A DNA stretch of 52,814 bases from an uncultured Alphaproteobacteria bacterium (GCA_913046035.1 CAJWSW010000012.1:1-52814); one strand, 5' to 3'. Counted from the first letter of the stretch, positions 17,778 through 28,187 are shown. The notes: generated by a model not told the origin, from the sequence alone. Numbers and translations: made by a program.

Positions 17778-18478
17778 TTCCACGCCTCAGCACGTTTATG
17801 GACAAGTACCATAGAGAAGTAGGGCGCATCACCATCGCCGACATCGGCTAAATTCACAATACGTTGTTCAGCCATTGTTGCACGCTCAATATAACGAGCA
17901 TTATCGGATAAGCCCAAACTGGCCAGTACACCCCGAATTTTTGAAATATGCCGCCCCACCTTGATTATTGCGGCGGCATCTGCCTCGGCCAGTCTCATCG
18001 ACATTATTCCAGCGTCGAGCGGGCCCGGGATAACCGATAATACGTCGTTCCTAGCCGACAGCGGAGATCCTAACGCGGCTGCGCAAGCGGTCAACGAGGA
18101 GACACCGGGGACTACCTCGATCGAGCGATCATTGGCAAGGCGCCCAAACAAATACATGAAAGAACCGTAAAAAAAAGGATCTCCTTCACAAATAACCGCT
18201 ACGTCTTCACCAGCATCCAGCGCATCTTTAATTTCAATTGCGGCCTTGTCATACACGTCATCAGCTGGAAAATGAGCAGACAGAAGCGGCATGCGGATTG
18301 CGATCTCACGCTGTGTGCCAGGCAAGTATTCGGCAATAATGTCACGCGCCAAGCTGGGGCCTTTCTCCGGCGCAGGCCACGCCAACACAGGCACTGATCT
18401 GAGAATACGCAACGCCTTCAGGGTTAAAAGTTCGGGATCGCCGGGACCAACGCCAACGCCGTACAATTTTCCCCCCAT
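17774..18478 (-). CDS. cobI: precorrin-2 / cobalt-precorrin-2 C20-methyltransferase
   Basis: A 234-residue CobI/CbiL methylase. The N-terminal KLYGVGVGPGDPELLTLKA, then VLAWPAPEKGPSLARDI and VICEGDPFFYGSFMYLFGRL are specific to C20 methylation of precorrin-2 (or its cobalt form). ATG 18478 overlaps the cobL stop by one base (TAATG); the 16 extra residues of the longer frame are read through cobL and lack family similarity. The downstream stop overlaps cbiG-cobJ. Sequence alone does not tell whether it prefers cobalt-loaded substrate. Confidence 0.94.
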   Translation of the reverse strand: MGGKLYGVGVGPGDPELLTLKALRILRSVPVLAWPAPEKGPSLARDIIAEYLPGTQREIAIRMPLLSAHFPADDVYDKAAIEIKDALDAGEDVAVICEGDPFFYGSFMYLFGRLANDRSIEVVPGVSSLTACAAALGSPLSARNDVLSVIPGPLDAGIMSMRLAEADAAAIIKVGRHISKIRGVLASLGLSDNARYIERATMAEQRIVNLADVGDGDAPYFSMVLVHKRAEAWK

Positions 18479-19686
18479 TAGGTTTTCACCGCGACAAACT
18501 GGGTAACGGTCATCGCTGGTTTCCAACCCGTGAAAGGCCCGACTGGTTCGGCTCGCGAAATCGCGATGCGCGCGAGATCTCCGCCATGATCGGCCCGGAA
18601 TGCCGTTAAGGCGCTCTCGCCTTCCAATGTCACAACGTTTGCGACTAGCCGACCGCGGGACGACAAGGCGCTCCAGCAGCTTTCTAGAAGATCAGGGTTC
18701 GATAAGCCGCCCCCAATAAATATTGAATCAGGAGCATCCAAGCGGCTCAATACGTCAGCCGCCTCCCCCTCGACCATATTGAGGCCTGGCACGCCTAACG
18801 AAATGGCGTTTTGGGCGATTAATCCGATTCGACTTGTAAGACGTTCCACAGCCGTCGCGCGGCAAGACGGATGCGTCCTCATCCATTCAATGGCGACCGT
18901 GCCACAGCCGGCGCCAATATCCCAAAGATGCTGCCTTGGCATTGGGGCTAGAGCAGCTAGCGTCGCGGCGCGAATTTCGCGCTTAGTCATAATTCCGTCG
19001 GTCGCAAATACGTGGTCAGGCAGCCCTGGGACCCGGGGAAGAGTGACCGCATCCGTCCCCGCCACGCAATTAACGGCAAGCGTATGAAATGCAGCAACGT
19101 CGCTATGCTGCCACTCACTTGCTCTTCCAGTTAGGCTGCGTTCCCTCATCCCACCCATGTGTTCTAGTGCCGTTATCTGACTACCGCCATAGCCGCGCTC
19201 GGTAAGGATATTTGCGACTTGTGTCGGCGTCGAAGAGCCGTTGGCCAAGATCAAAAGTTTAGCGTTAGGCTGAATAAAAGGCATAACTAGGCTTGTTGGT
19301 CGGCCATGCAGCGTCAGCTGTTCGACGTCCGCCAATGCCCAACCCAACCTTGCCGCCGCCAACGTGAATGCAGACGTGGACGGTACGATTTCCATTTCTT
19401 CAGCGGCAAAATATTTCGACAACGTAACACCGATACCGAAAAACATCGGGTCGCCAGTCGCCAACACGCAGACGGGACGGCCTCGCCGGTCGGCTATCCG
19501 TGGCAATAAGTCGGTTAGCGGGCGCGGCCAGAACAGCCGCTCGCGCCCGTCATCGGGCAGCATAGCAAAGAGCCGCTTGCCGCCGACCAGAGTTTCCGCA
19601 CCATCGAGCAGCATGCGCGCACGCCGGTTTAGCCCGTCTAGACCTCCCTCGCCCATCCCGACAACACTGAGCCAACGATCTCTCAT
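18478..19686 (-). CDS. cobL: precorrin-6Y C5,15-methyltransferase (decarboxylating)
   Basis: A 402-residue CobL, equivalent to a CbiE-CbiT fusion. Residues about 1-210 are the CbiE methylase (VVGMGEGGLDGLNRRARMLL, ATGDPMFFGIGVTLS). Residues about 225-402 are the CbiT-type Rossmann methyltransferase with the SAM loop WDIGAGCGTVAIEWMR. It methylates C5 and C15 and removes the C12 acetate carboxyl. The start ATG overlaps the cobH stop (ATGA). Fused CobL is usual in proteobacteria and gives no hint on oxygen dependence. Confidence 0.95.
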   Translation of the reverse strand: MRDRWLSVVGMGEGGLDGLNRRARMLLDGAETLVGGKRLFAMLPDDGRERLFWPRPLTDLLPRIADRRGRPVCVLATGDPMFFGIGVTLSKYFAAEEMEIVPSTSAFTLAAARLGWALADVEQLTLHGRPTSLVMPFIQPNAKLLILANGSSTPTQVANILTERGYGGSQITALEHMGGMRERSLTGRASEWQHSDVAAFHTLAVNCVAGTDAVTLPRVPGLPDHVFATDGIMTKREIRAATLAALAPMPRQHLWDIGAGCGTVAIEWMRTHPSCRATAVERLTSRIGLIAQNAISLGVPGLNMVEGEAADVLSRLDAPDSIFIGGGLSNPDLLESCWSALSSRGRLVANVVTLEGESALTAFRADHGGDLARIAISRAEPVGPFTGWKPAMTVTQFVAVKT

Positions 19687-20312
19687 TTTTCATACTTTTT
19701 GGCGAACGCATTGACAGCCGCTGACGCCATGGCACTCCCGCCACGCCGACCGAGTAATGTTAAATACGGCACGCCATGATCGATTTCATGCAGCGCGTCC
19801 TTCGACTCGGCTGCGCCCACAAAGCCAACTGGGAAACCTAGGATTATCGCGGGTTTTTGAGCCGGCTCTTCAGCTATGACTTCAAGCAGCCGAAATAGTG
19901 CCGTCGGCGCGTTGCCGATCGCAACGACACTGCCTTTTAGGAGGGGTTTCCATAGCTCTACCTGCGCAGCCGAGCGCGTGGTGCTCTGTTCCTCAGCGAT
20001 GGCTGCCACACTGGGTAGGCGGATCATGCTATAAATTTGATGTTTGGTGGGCAGGCAGGCGGCCATGATACCTTCTGCGACCATCTGCACGTCGCAGAGC
20101 ACCGGCGCGCCAGAGCTGATTGCATCGCGCGCTGCCTGCGCAGCTCCGTCGGACCACCGTAGGTCAGGAATAATTTCCGGCATACCACAGGCATGCACTA
20201 ACCGAATTGCGATATCGGTCATGTCGTCAGGTACGATTGACAAATCCGCTTCATCCCGGACGATTGCGAATGAGCGGCGGTAGATTTCATCGGGATTGTG
20301 CAACCAATCCAT
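19683..20312 (-). CDS. cobH: precorrin-8X methylmutase
   Basis: A 209-residue CobH/CbiC. It moves the methyl group from C11 to C12, giving (cobalt-)hydrogenobyrinate. RLVHACGMPE carries the catalytic His; SSGAPVLCDVQMVAEGI and VIGNAPTALFRLLE are characteristic. It lies 19 bases downstream of cbiX and overlaps cobL by 4 bases, so it is the second gene of the minus-strand ring-building operon. Normal length. Confidence 0.96.
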   Translation of the reverse strand: MDWLHNPDEIYRRSFAIVRDEADLSIVPDDMTDIAIRLVHACGMPEIIPDLRWSDGAAQAARDAISSGAPVLCDVQMVAEGIMAACLPTKHQIYSMIRLPSVAAIAEEQSTTRSAAQVELWKPLLKGSVVAIGNAPTALFRLLEVIAEEPAQKPAIILGFPVGFVGAAESKDALHEIDHGVPYLTLLGRRGGSAMASAAVNAFAKKYEK

Positions 20313-20331
20313 TCAATCTAACTCCATTCTC

Positions 20332-21297
20332 TCATTTTTTTGGGCCGAGCGGGTGATCCGCGTGAGGATATGGATGATGATGGTGGTGATCGTGTCCGTC
20401 GCCATGATCGTGACTATGTCCCTCGCCTGTGCCGATACCTTCGACATGATGATGATGACTCTCTTGGGCCAGTCCGACCTCCATTTCAAAACCAAGCACC
20501 TGTTCCCGATACTTGCAGAGCTGGCAATTCATGTTGTTCTCTCCACGTTGGATCTCATCGATTCGTTCCATAAAGGTCTCAATCACCATGGGGTGATCGT
20601 TTAAATAGGGCGCCTTGATGAATTCGATATCTGGATGCCGTTCCGCCACAACATCAGTGTAGTCGTAGATCCGCCGCATCAACACACCGGTAAATAGAAA
20701 GTAGGGGAACACAACAATTCGCCGGTAACCGAGCTTAACAGCATGTTCCAGCCCAGGCTCAATTAACGGAAAGGTGACACCGGAATAAGCAGTTTCACCC
20801 CAGCCAAATCCGAAGCCTTCCCAAAGCATACGCATTACTTTGGCTACGTTGGAATTTGCATCCGGATCCGATGCTCCACGTCCGATCACCACCAGCATAG
20901 TTTCCTCTAACGGCACATCATCAACTGCGGAATCAAGTGCTTCTTGTATACGATCGGCTGCAGCCTTCAGCATTTTTGGATCGATAGCCAATTCGCGCCC
21001 GTAACGAATATCAATCGCATCGTTTTCAGCGGACCAGGTATTCAAAACCGAGGGAATATCATTCTTTGCATGGCCGGCAGCAAACAGCATGCCTGGAACC
21101 GCCAAAACATCTGTAACGCCCTGGTTTACTAACGCCGCGAGGCCGTCCTTGATGACCGGCGTCGCGAATTCAAGAAAGCCGTATTCAACCGGAATTCCAT
21201 TGGACCGTCTGCGAATCCCCAGAGCTAATTTTTCAAACTCCGCAACCGCGCCTTCGTCGCGGCTACCGTGGCCGCATATCATAATACCTGTGGTCAT
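20332..21297 (-). CDS. cbiX: sirohydrochlorin cobaltochelatase CbiX, long form with His-rich tail
   Basis: A 321-residue class II chelatase made of two CbiX-like halves. ICGHGSRDEGA (His10) and GMLFAAGHAKNDIP (His76) supply metal-binding histidines. MNCQLC at residues 256-261 is the MxCxxC motif reported for the iron-sulfur site of CbiX long forms. Residues 281-315 contain 15 histidines mixed with Asp and Gly, a likely cobalt-holding tail. It would insert cobalt into sirohydrochlorin at the start of the early-cobalt route. It heads the operon cbiX-cobH-cobL-cobI-cbiG/cobJ-cobM and is divergent from cbiB with 59 bases between. Confidence 0.93.
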   Translation of the reverse strand: MTTGIMICGHGSRDEGAVAEFEKLALGIRRRSNGIPVEYGFLEFATPVIKDGLAALVNQGVTDVLAVPGMLFAAGHAKNDIPSVLNTWSAENDAIDIRYGRELAIDPKMLKAAADRIQEALDSAVDDVPLEETMLVVIGRGASDPDANSNVAKVMRMLWEGFGFGWGETAYSGVTFPLIEPGLEHAVKLGYRRIVVFPYFLFTGVLMRRIYDYTDVVAERHPDIEFIKAPYLNDHPMVIETFMERIDEIQRGENNMNCQLCKYREQVLGFEMEVGLAQESHHHHVEGIGTGEGHSHDHGDGHDHHHHHPYPHADHPLGPKK

Positions 21298-21356
21298 TTG
21301 TCTCTCCCTTTCCGGAGGGAATTGATTTTGCGCCGCGCAAACGCGATTGTCTCTAG

Positions 21357-22352
21357 ATGATCTTTCAGTGGTATAGCGCCGACTCCGCAGCGGTGCACCC
21401 TCTGCTGGTAGTTATGCTGGCATTGGCTATAGACGTTGCAATCGGCGATCCTCCGCGGCTCTGGGCGCGCATTCCTCATCCTGTCGTATTGTTCGGAAGA
21501 CTGGTCACATTCTTGGACCGCAAGCTCAATCGCAAACAGCGATCCGATCGTGCAAGATTTTGGCGCGGACTGATGGCGACGATCACTTTGGTCACGGTGG
21601 CGGGGTTTATAGGCCACACAATCCAATGGTTGTGTATGCAGATCGCCCACGGCTGGATTGCTGGGGCATTTATCGCTAGCGTGTTGATTGCCTATCGCAG
21701 CTTGTTTAATCATGTTCGTGCCGTCGCTGACGGGCTCGAAAAGTCGCTTGAAAACGGGCGCAACGCAGTGTGTCATATCGTCGGCCGCGACCCCGACAGC
21801 CTGGACGAACCAGGGGTCGCTCGCGCTGCGATCGAATCGGCAGCAGAAAATTTTTCTGATGGTGTAGCTGCTCCAATCATTTGGTTCGCTTTGCTCGGCC
21901 TGCCCGGTCTGTTTGCCTATAAGGCAGTCAACACACTCGATAGTATGATCGGTTATCGTAACAGCGATTATGAGCATTTCGGCAAATTCGCAGCGCGCCT
22001 GGACGACGCTCTGAACGCAGTGCCGGCCCGCATTACGGGTATATTGTTCGTAATTGTCGCTGCAATCAGCGCGGGTACGCGGGGCCGTGACGCCTGGTCC
22101 GCCGCCGTTCGGGATGCGGAAAAACACCGTTCGATCAACGCCGGCTGGCCTGAGGCCGCCATGGCGGGCGCGCTTGGCATCGCGTTGGCGGGCCCACGAC
22201 AGTATGGCGACATCACTATTAACGACGCTTGGATGAACAACGGCGGGCGCAAAAATGTCACCTTCTCGGACATTCATCGTGCACTCGCCCTTTATCAGCG
22301 GACCGGCGCCGGTTTGGCGGCGTTGCTGCTGCTCGCTATGACATTCGCTTAA
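21357..22352 (+). CDS. cbiB: adenosylcobinamide-phosphate synthase (CbiB; CobD in Pseudomonas naming)
   Basis: A 331-residue membrane protein that joins the aminopropanol phosphate arm to adenosylcobyric acid. ALAIDVAIGDPPRLWARIPHP near residue 25, RDPDSLDEPGVARAAIES, SDGVAAPIIW and NTLDSMIGYRNSDYEHFG are family landmarks; several hydrophobic segments run through the protein. The ATG at 21357 is the first in frame and no strong ribosome site is visible. It is the only plus-strand gene between two minus-strand cob operons and is convergent with cobQ (4 bases between stops). Confidence 0.95.
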   Translation: MIFQWYSADSAAVHPLLVVMLALAIDVAIGDPPRLWARIPHPVVLFGRLVTFLDRKLNRKQRSDRARFWRGLMATITLVTVAGFIGHTIQWLCMQIAHGWIAGAFIASVLIAYRSLFNHVRAVADGLEKSLENGRNAVCHIVGRDPDSLDEPGVARAAIESAAENFSDGVAAPIIWFALLGLPGLFAYKAVNTLDSMIGYRNSDYEHFGKFAARLDDALNAVPARITGILFVIVAAISAGTRGRDAWSAAVRDAEKHRSINAGWPEAAMAGALGIALAGPRQYGDITINDAWMNNGGRKNVTFSDIHRALALYQRTGAGLAALLLLAMTFA

Positions 22353-22356
22353 ACAA

Positions 22357-23808
22357 TTAGGCACTGATCATACCCTCAATATCCAGGTAACTTTCCAAAT
22401 GATCGGCCAAGTCATCCAATACCCTGTCTATACCTGCTTCGTAAGCTATCTCAGCGCGCGCATCAGGTCGAAGCCGTTGCAGAAATTCTGTGCGAAACGC
22501 ATCCGACGCGAATAGGCCATGAACGTAACATCCGGAAACTCGCCCATCAGGCGAGACCGCACCGTCAAATCTACCCAACAGATCAAGCATAGGCCGACCG
22601 ATACCGGGTCCATGCGTTTTGCCAACATGCATTTCATACCCTGTAACGGGTGCACCGGTTTGAGTTTCAGTCCCGGATACCTCGGCCAATGTCTTATCCG
22701 CTGTCAAAAGGGTTTCAACATCCAATAGGTTCAGGCCAGGGACTTGGCTGGGCGGACCCTCTATTCCGTCCGGGTCAGATACGGTCCGGCCTAGAATTTG
22801 ATAACCGCCGCAGATCCCCAGAACCACACCACCGCGCCTCACATGCGCGGCGATATCAATATCCCAGCCTTGATCGCGAAGAAAAACCAAGTCAGCAAGC
22901 GTCGCCTTGGAGCCGGGCAGCAGAATCAAATCAGCGTCGCCCGGGATCGCCTCCCCTGCGCGAACCATGATGACAGAAACATCCGGTTCCGCACGCAGCG
23001 GGTCAAGATCGTCAAAATTCGAAATACGAGAAAAAACAGGTACTGCAATTTTTATGGCACCGGGGACGGCTACTTCCGTCCCGATTTCGAATGCATCCTC
23101 ACGCGGCAATCGCGCGGCACCGTCGAACCATGGCACTATGCCATAATCGGCCATTTCGGTTTTTTCGCAGATAATCGCGCGACCGTCATCAAACAGCGTT
23201 GGATCACCGCGAAATTTATTAACGATGAAGCCACGCGTGCAATCGCGTTCGCTGTTGGACAAAAGGTTCCAAGTGCCGACGAGCTGAGCGATCACGCCAC
23301 CCCGATCGATATCACCGATCAGCACTACCGGCACACCCGCCACCTCAGCAAATCCCATGTTGGCGATATCGGCGGCGCGAAGATTAACCTCAGCCGCACT
23401 CCCCGCACCTTCTACGATGACAATATCGGCGGCATCTTTGAGACGCGCAAAACTCTCCAACACGGTTCGCATTAGGTCAGGCTTCATGGCCTGATACTCT
23501 CGCGCTTTCGCATTACCGATTACACGCCCCTGAACTACCACTTGCGCCCCGATTTCGGTCTGCGGTTTGAGCAGAACAGGGTTCATGTCAGTATGCAACG
23601 CCACGCTGCATGCACGCGCCTGCAGCGCTTGAGCGCGACCGATTTCTCCCCCATCAGCGGTGACAGCCGCGTTGTTCGACATGTTCTGCGGTTTGAAGGG
23701 TCGTACGCTATACCCACGACGAACAAGTATCCGGCACAACCCTGCTACTAGGACCGATTTACCTACATCGGAACCCGTTCCCTGAAGCATAAGAGCAGGA
23801 ACAATCAT
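22357..23808 (-). CDS. cobQ: cobyric acid synthase (CobQ/CbiP)
   Basis: A 483-residue glutamine amidotransferase that amidates the b, d, e and g carboxylates of adenosylcobyrinate a,c-diamide. The N-terminal [20 protein letters not shown] is the nucleotide-binding start, [13 protein letters not shown] follows, and [11 protein letters not shown] carries the glutaminase Cys. It is the last gene of the riboswitch-led cobW-cobN-cobO-cobQ operon, with its ATG 2 bases from the cobO stop. Full family length. Confidence 0.96.
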   Translation of the reverse strand: MIVPALMLQGTGSDVGKSVLVAGLCRILVRRGYSVRPFKPQNMSNNAAVTADGGEIGRAQALQARACSVALHTDMNPVLLKPQTEIGAQVVVQGRVIGNAKAREYQAMKPDLMRTVLESFARLKDAADIVIVEGAGSAAEVNLRAADIANMGFAEVAGVPVVLIGDIDRGGVIAQLVGTWNLLSNSERDCTRGFIVNKFRGDPTLFDDGRAIICEKTEMADYGIVPWFDGAARLPREDAFEIGTEVAVPGAIKIAVPVFSRISNFDDLDPLRAEPDVSVIMVRAGEAIPGDADLILLPGSKATLADLVFLRDQGWDIDIAAHVRRGGVVLGICGGYQILGRTVSDPDGIEGPPSQVPGLNLLDVETLLTADKTLAEVSGTETQTGAPVTGYEMHVGKTHGPGIGRPMLDLLGRFDGAVSPDGRVSGCYVHGLFASDAFRTEFLQRLRPDARAEIAYEAGIDRVLDDLADHLESYLDIEGMISA

Positions 23809-23810
23809 AA

Positions 23811-24434
23811 CTAAAACTCGATGCCCTTTTGTGCACGAACATTCTGGTCGCGAAAAGGATGTTTAATCTGGGTCATCTCGGTAACGAGATCAGCGGCGTC
23901 AATCAGTTCAGGCTTTGCGTTTCGGCCAGTGACTACGATATGCAACATACCGCGCTTTTTCCTGAAGGTGTCCAAAACCGCCTCTAAATCCAGGTAGTCA
24001 TAGCGCAACACGATATTTAACTCATCGAGGATGACTAAATCGTATGAAGGATCGTCAATCATCTCTTTTGACACCTCCCACGCGGCTTCGGCCGCTGCGA
24101 TATCTCTCGCTTTATCTTGCGTTTCCCAAGTAAAACCCTCGCCCATGGTGCGGATGGTGACTTGGTCAGGAAAATGTTCGAGCACTTGACGTTCGCCAGT
24201 CTCCCACTTGCCCTTCACGTACTGCACCACACCAATTTTCATGCCGTTGCCGATCGCGCGCGCCACAAGACCAAAAGCGGCCGTAGATTTACCCTTACCC
24301 TTGCCGGTGTGAACTATTAGTAGGCCTTTTTCCACCGTCTTATCGGCTAACATTTTATCGCGAGCTTCCTTGCGCTTTCGAGATTTCTCGTTGGCGCGGG
24401 CAAGTTCTGCATCAGTGGTTCGGGTCTTTGCCAT
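23811..24434 (-). CDS. cobO: cob(I)yrinic acid a,c-diamide adenosyltransferase (CobO/BtuR type)
   Basis: A 207-residue corrinoid adenosyltransferase. The P-loop [14 protein letters not shown] is diagnostic, followed by [15 protein letters not shown] and [16 protein letters not shown]. It transfers the 5'-deoxyadenosyl group from ATP to Co(I) corrinoid. ATG 24434 overlaps the cobN stop by one base (TGATG); the first 12 residues of the longer frame come from cobN sequence. The N-terminal 40 residues are highly charged, as usual in this family. Confidence 0.95.
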   Translation of the reverse strand: MAKTRTTDAELARANEKSRKRKEARDKMLADKTVEKGLLIVHTGKGKGKSTAAFGLVARAIGNGMKIGVVQYVKGKWETGERQVLEHFPDQVTIRTMGEGFTWETQDKARDIAAAEAAWEVSKEMIDDPSYDLVILDELNIVLRYDYLDLEAVLDTFRKKRGMLHIVVTGRNAKPELIDAADLVTEMTQIKHPFRDQNVRAQKGIEF

Positions 24435-27400
24435 CAAGCCGCGCTCCTCAAACCTTTCAGATAAGTCCAAGCGGTATTAGAATGCGGGCGCCACAGTCCG
24501 CGGTCCTGCGCTTCCAGCAGGCGTTCGGCTATGTCACGCAGTGCATGTGGATTATTGTCCTCAAGGAACTTGCGCACTTCATCATCGCGGAGATAGGCGT
24601 CCATCACCAAATCAAAATGATGGTCCTTAACGCATTTAGCTGTCGCTGCGAAGGCAAACAAGTAATCAACTGTTGCTGCTAATTCGAACGCACCCTTGTA
24701 ACCATGGCGCATTACACCGGCGATCCATTTTGGATTTACCACCCGGGCGCGAACGACGCGTGAAATTTCATCCTCTAAGCTCCGGATTTTAGGCGTCTCG
24801 GGGCGCGAATGATCGTTGTGCCAGATTGCCGGCTGGGCGCCCGACAAATGCCGCACGGTCGCTGCTAAACCCCCTTCGAACTGATAATAATCGTCGGAGT
24901 CAAGCAAGTCATGTTCACGATTGTCCTGGTTTTGAACTATGGCCTGCACCGTTCCTAACCGTCGCTCTAAGAGCCTTTGTTCGGCCTCTCCCTCCGCGCC
25001 GGCACCATAGGCATAGCAGCCCCAAGCGATATAGGCGCGCGCAAGATCGGCGTCAGTTTCCCAGCCACGCTCGTCTATCAGCGATTGCAGACCAGCGCCA
25101 TAAGCCCCCGGTTTAGAGCCAAATACCCGGTGTCCCGCGCGGCGTGTCGCGGCCTCCAAATCCACACCATCATTTATTAACAAAGCGGTATCTTCCGCCA
25201 CACAGGCGGCGAGCGGATTTTTGTCATCTGGCTCATCGAGCTTTGCAACAGCACGAGCGGCGCTATCAAACAGGTCAATCTGCGCTGGAAACGCATCACG
25301 GAAAAAACCGGACAGTCGCAATGTCACATCGACCCTTGGCCGATCCAGCACATTGAGCGGCATTATCTCAAAACCAGTAACGCGGCCCGAACCTCGGTCC
25401 CAGGTTGGCTGCACACCCATTAGCGCAAGGCCTTGCGCTATATCGTCCCCGCCTGTGCGCATGTTTGACGTGCCCCAGGCCGAGAGCGCGATGCGGCGCG
25501 GCCACTCTCCATATTCCTGAGCATGGCGTTGGATTAGCAAAGTCGCCGACTTCCAACCCAGTGTCCAGGCTGTGGGTGTCGGTACGGAACGGGTGTCGAC
25601 TGAGTAGAAGTTGCGTCCGGTGGGCAACACTTCCGGCCGGCCTCGCGTCGGAGCGCCAGATGGCCCGGGTGGCAAGAAACTGCCCTTTAGCGCAGTCAGC
25701 ACCCCCCCAATTTCCGCCTCACCACAGCTAGCAACATTGGGAGCGATATTATTAGTGATGGTTTCAAGAACCGCCTGCGCCGCCGTCCAAGAAACATCAG
25801 GTGGGCGCCCGCCGACAAGATCGAGTGCCAGGCTTTCCAGCCGTTCGACGGTATCACCATTGGTACGCCATGGGTCCTTACCCGACATGGCGTCTGGTTT
25901 CGGCCCGACCCATGGATCACCAAGAGCGCAATCCAATGGATCGAATACGAATTCTTCACTCGTAAGACCTAGATCGGTTGAGAGCGCACGTATCAACGAC
26001 GCATTACCACCCTTCCCGTCTCCGCGCGGCAACCGCACCAACGCGACCAGCAGCGCGTCGCGTAAATTACCTAACGGACTCTCGCCGAAGATATGCAGCC
26101 CATCACGGATCTGCATTTCTTTCAATTCACACAGATAATTGTCGAGTTTTGCTAACGCCTCGTCTGCGGGTTCATCGATTTCGATGCCGCAATCTACGTT
26201 CAGTCCAGAGGAACGGGTGAGTTCTATAATGTTATCACGCAGCAGTTCAATACGGCGTGGGTCAACACCGGCGGCCTCGTAATATTCGTCTACAAGTCGC
26301 TCGAGATCGGCAAGAGCCCCATAAGTCTCTGCCCGAGCCAGCGGCGGGGTCAGATGATCAACAATAACGGCGCTTGCTCGACGCTTAGCCTGTGTTCCTT
26401 CTCCGGGGTCGTTAACGATAAATGGATAAATATGCGGTAATGGACCAAGCACCGCCTCGGGGAAACAATCAGCCGATAGTGCCAGAGATTTGCCCGGCAA
26501 CCATTCGAGATTTCCGTGCTTTCCCATGTGGATGACAGCATTTGCGGTGAATTGTGTCCGGATCCAAGCATAAAAAGCAATGTAGCCGTGGGGCGGAACA
26601 AGATCGGGATCGTGATATGTTTTTTCGGGATCGATGTTGTAACCTCTTGAAGGCTGCAACCCGATCACGATATTTCCACAGCGGAAAGCAGAGATTGCGA
26701 AAGCACCGCAATCAGTCTTGCCACCCAAAAAGAACTGGTCGGTCTCCGGCGATCCCCAACGCTCCGTTACCGCGTCACGCATAGATTTCGGCAGGCTGAA
26801 AAAAAAGTCTTGATAATCGGCCAGAGAGAGAGATTCCGCGATCCGCCGTCCCCTCGTCTCCATGTTGGTCGGCCCAGCCAACAAACGGTCGACCAGCGCG
26901 TTGCCGTCGGTTGGAGGATCATCGACAAAATAACCCGCATCCTCTAGTGCCCGCAGCAGATTTATTGTTCCGGCAGGCGTGTCGAGTCCCACCCCGTTGC
27001 CGACGCGCCCATCGCGGTTAGGATAGTTTGCTAACACCACGGCAATGCGCCGCTCGGCGACGCGCGTACCGGCGAGGTCCACCCAGGCAGCGGCCAATTC
27101 GATTGTGAACTCAATGCGGTCTGATGACGGCAAATGCTTAACCACGCTCGTCTGAGTAGCGTCATCGAACCTAGCCTCGGATTTGAACGCAACAGCACGA
27201 GTTAGCACGCGGCCGTCTACCTCTGGCAAAGCGACATTCATAGCAATATCGCGCGCGACCAGCCCCGTATCACTGGAAGCCCAAGCGCCCTCGGTTGTGG
27301 CGGCAAAAATAGTCTGCAACACGGGACAACCTGCTGCGTCGAAAGGCGTTTCAGTGCGATCTGTGCCAGGAGTGGAGACTGCAAAACCAGTGGTATTGAG

Positions 27401-28186
27401 AATTACAGTGGGCGGGGCATCAATGAAAGTCTTCCTTAAGACACCGGCAGAAACCGTATCCTTTAGGCTCTGGATATAGAGCGGTAACGGATTGAGGCCA
27501 CGTTTTTGTATCGCTGCAACAATGGCATCAATAGGTTCAGTGTTTCCTGACTGGATCAGCGCTCGGTAGAAAGTAATCGCTACAATTGGTGCATTTTTTT
27601 TCCAAAACCCCTGCAAAACATCGAGATCCAGCACGTCCGTGTCCGGCCAGTATAGACCTGCTGTCATCAGCGGCGCAGGTTCTGCCCAGTCAACCTCGCG
27701 ACCTATTAAGAAAGCAGCGTAATGAAGGAAGTTATCGGCATTAGCGGGGCCACCGTTAACAAGATACTGCCACAGACGGTGAATGGCGTCTGATGGCAAA
27801 GTACCGCGTTGTGCAAGGTCAAGGTCGGGCGTGTCATCCCCTGGAACAGCAGCGAAACCGATGCCGTTTTGCTGGCAAGTCGCAGCGATCTGTTCAATAC
27901 CATATGACCAATAACTGGCACCGCCGAGCAAACGTACAACAACCAATTTTGCATATCGAATGACATTTTCGACATACACATCAACAGACATTGGATGCTT
28001 CAATTGCAAAATGTTGGCAAGGCGCAGAGTAGGCGCATTCTTTCCGGCCCGGCCCTGGGCAGCAGCGAGCGCGGCAAGTTCAGTGTCGGCGGCGGATAAA
28101 AAGACAATTTCACCAGGCGTTTGGCCCAGATCAGCGGCCTCTGATCCGTCGGAAATAATGCCGGCCGTCGCCGCAAGCAGATGCAT
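24434..28186 (-). CDS. cobN: cobaltochelatase subunit CobN
   Basis: A 1250-residue magnesium-chelatase-H-type protein. Central landmarks are HMGKHGNLEWLPGKSLAL and YGEWPRRIALSAWGTSNMRTGG, and the C-terminal region includes SNTAWTYLKGL. CobN binds hydrogenobyrinate a,c-diamide and, with CobS and CobT, inserts cobalt late in the oxygen-dependent route. Neither CobS nor CobT (chelatase type) is present in this window. ATG 28186 follows the cobW stop by one base; the 3' end overlaps cobO. With CbiX also present, its exact role here is open: late chelation with distant partner genes, or cobalt salvage. Confidence 0.95.
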   Translation of the reverse strand: MHLLAATAGIISDGSEAADLGQTPGEIVFLSAADTELAALAAAQGRAGKNAPTLRLANILQLKHPMSVDVYVENVIRYAKLVVVRLLGGASYWSYGIEQIAATCQQNGIGFAAVPGDDTPDLDLAQRGTLPSDAIHRLWQYLVNGGPANADNFLHYAAFLIGREVDWAEPAPLMTAGLYWPDTDVLDLDVLQGFWKKNAPIVAITFYRALIQSGNTEPIDAIVAAIQKRGLNPLPLYIQSLKDTVSAGVLRKTFIDAPPTVILNTTGFAVSTPGTDRTETPFDAAGCPVLQTIFAATTEGAWASSDTGLVARDIAMNVALPEVDGRVLTRAVAFKSEARFDDATQTSVVKHLPSSDRIEFTIELAAAWVDLAGTRVAERRIAVVLANYPNRDGRVGNGVGLDTPAGTINLLRALEDAGYFVDDPPTDGNALVDRLLAGPTNMETRGRRIAESLSLADYQDFFFSLPKSMRDAVTERWGSPETDQFFLGGKTDCGAFAISAFRCGNIVIGLQPSRGYNIDPEKTYHDPDLVPPHGYIAFYAWIRTQFTANAVIHMGKHGNLEWLPGKSLALSADCFPEAVLGPLPHIYPFIVNDPGEGTQAKRRASAVIVDHLTPPLARAETYGALADLERLVDEYYEAAGVDPRRIELLRDNIIELTRSSGLNVDCGIEIDEPADEALAKLDNYLCELKEMQIRDGLHIFGESPLGNLRDALLVALVRLPRGDGKGGNASLIRALSTDLGLTSEEFVFDPLDCALGDPWVGPKPDAMSGKDPWRTNGDTVERLESLALDLVGGRPPDVSWTAAQAVLETITNNIAPNVASCGEAEIGGVLTALKGSFLPPGPSGAPTRGRPEVLPTGRNFYSVDTRSVPTPTAWTLGWKSATLLIQRHAQEYGEWPRRIALSAWGTSNMRTGGDDIAQGLALMGVQPTWDRGSGRVTGFEIMPLNVLDRPRVDVTLRLSGFFRDAFPAQIDLFDSAARAVAKLDEPDDKNPLAACVAEDTALLINDGVDLEAATRRAGHRVFGSKPGAYGAGLQSLIDERGWETDADLARAYIAWGCYAYGAGAEGEAEQRLLERRLGTVQAIVQNQDNREHDLLDSDDYYQFEGGLAATVRHLSGAQPAIWHNDHSRPETPKIRSLEDEISRVVRARVVNPKWIAGVMRHGYKGAFELAATVDYLFAFAATAKCVKDHHFDLVMDAYLRDDEVRKFLEDNNPHALRDIAERLLEAQDRGLWRPHSNTAWTYLKGLRSAA

Positions 28187-28187
28187 T

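Noticed and set aside
21294-22364. 356-codon minus-strand frame covering the whole of cbiB
   Set aside because: It is the antisense of a well-conserved CbiB gene, has no recognisable domain and an odd composition (many Cys, Gln and Arg). A shadow frame.
22798-23475. 225-codon plus-strand frame inside cobQ
   Set aside because: Antisense to a full-length CobQ with clear motifs; no domain or ribosome site of its own.
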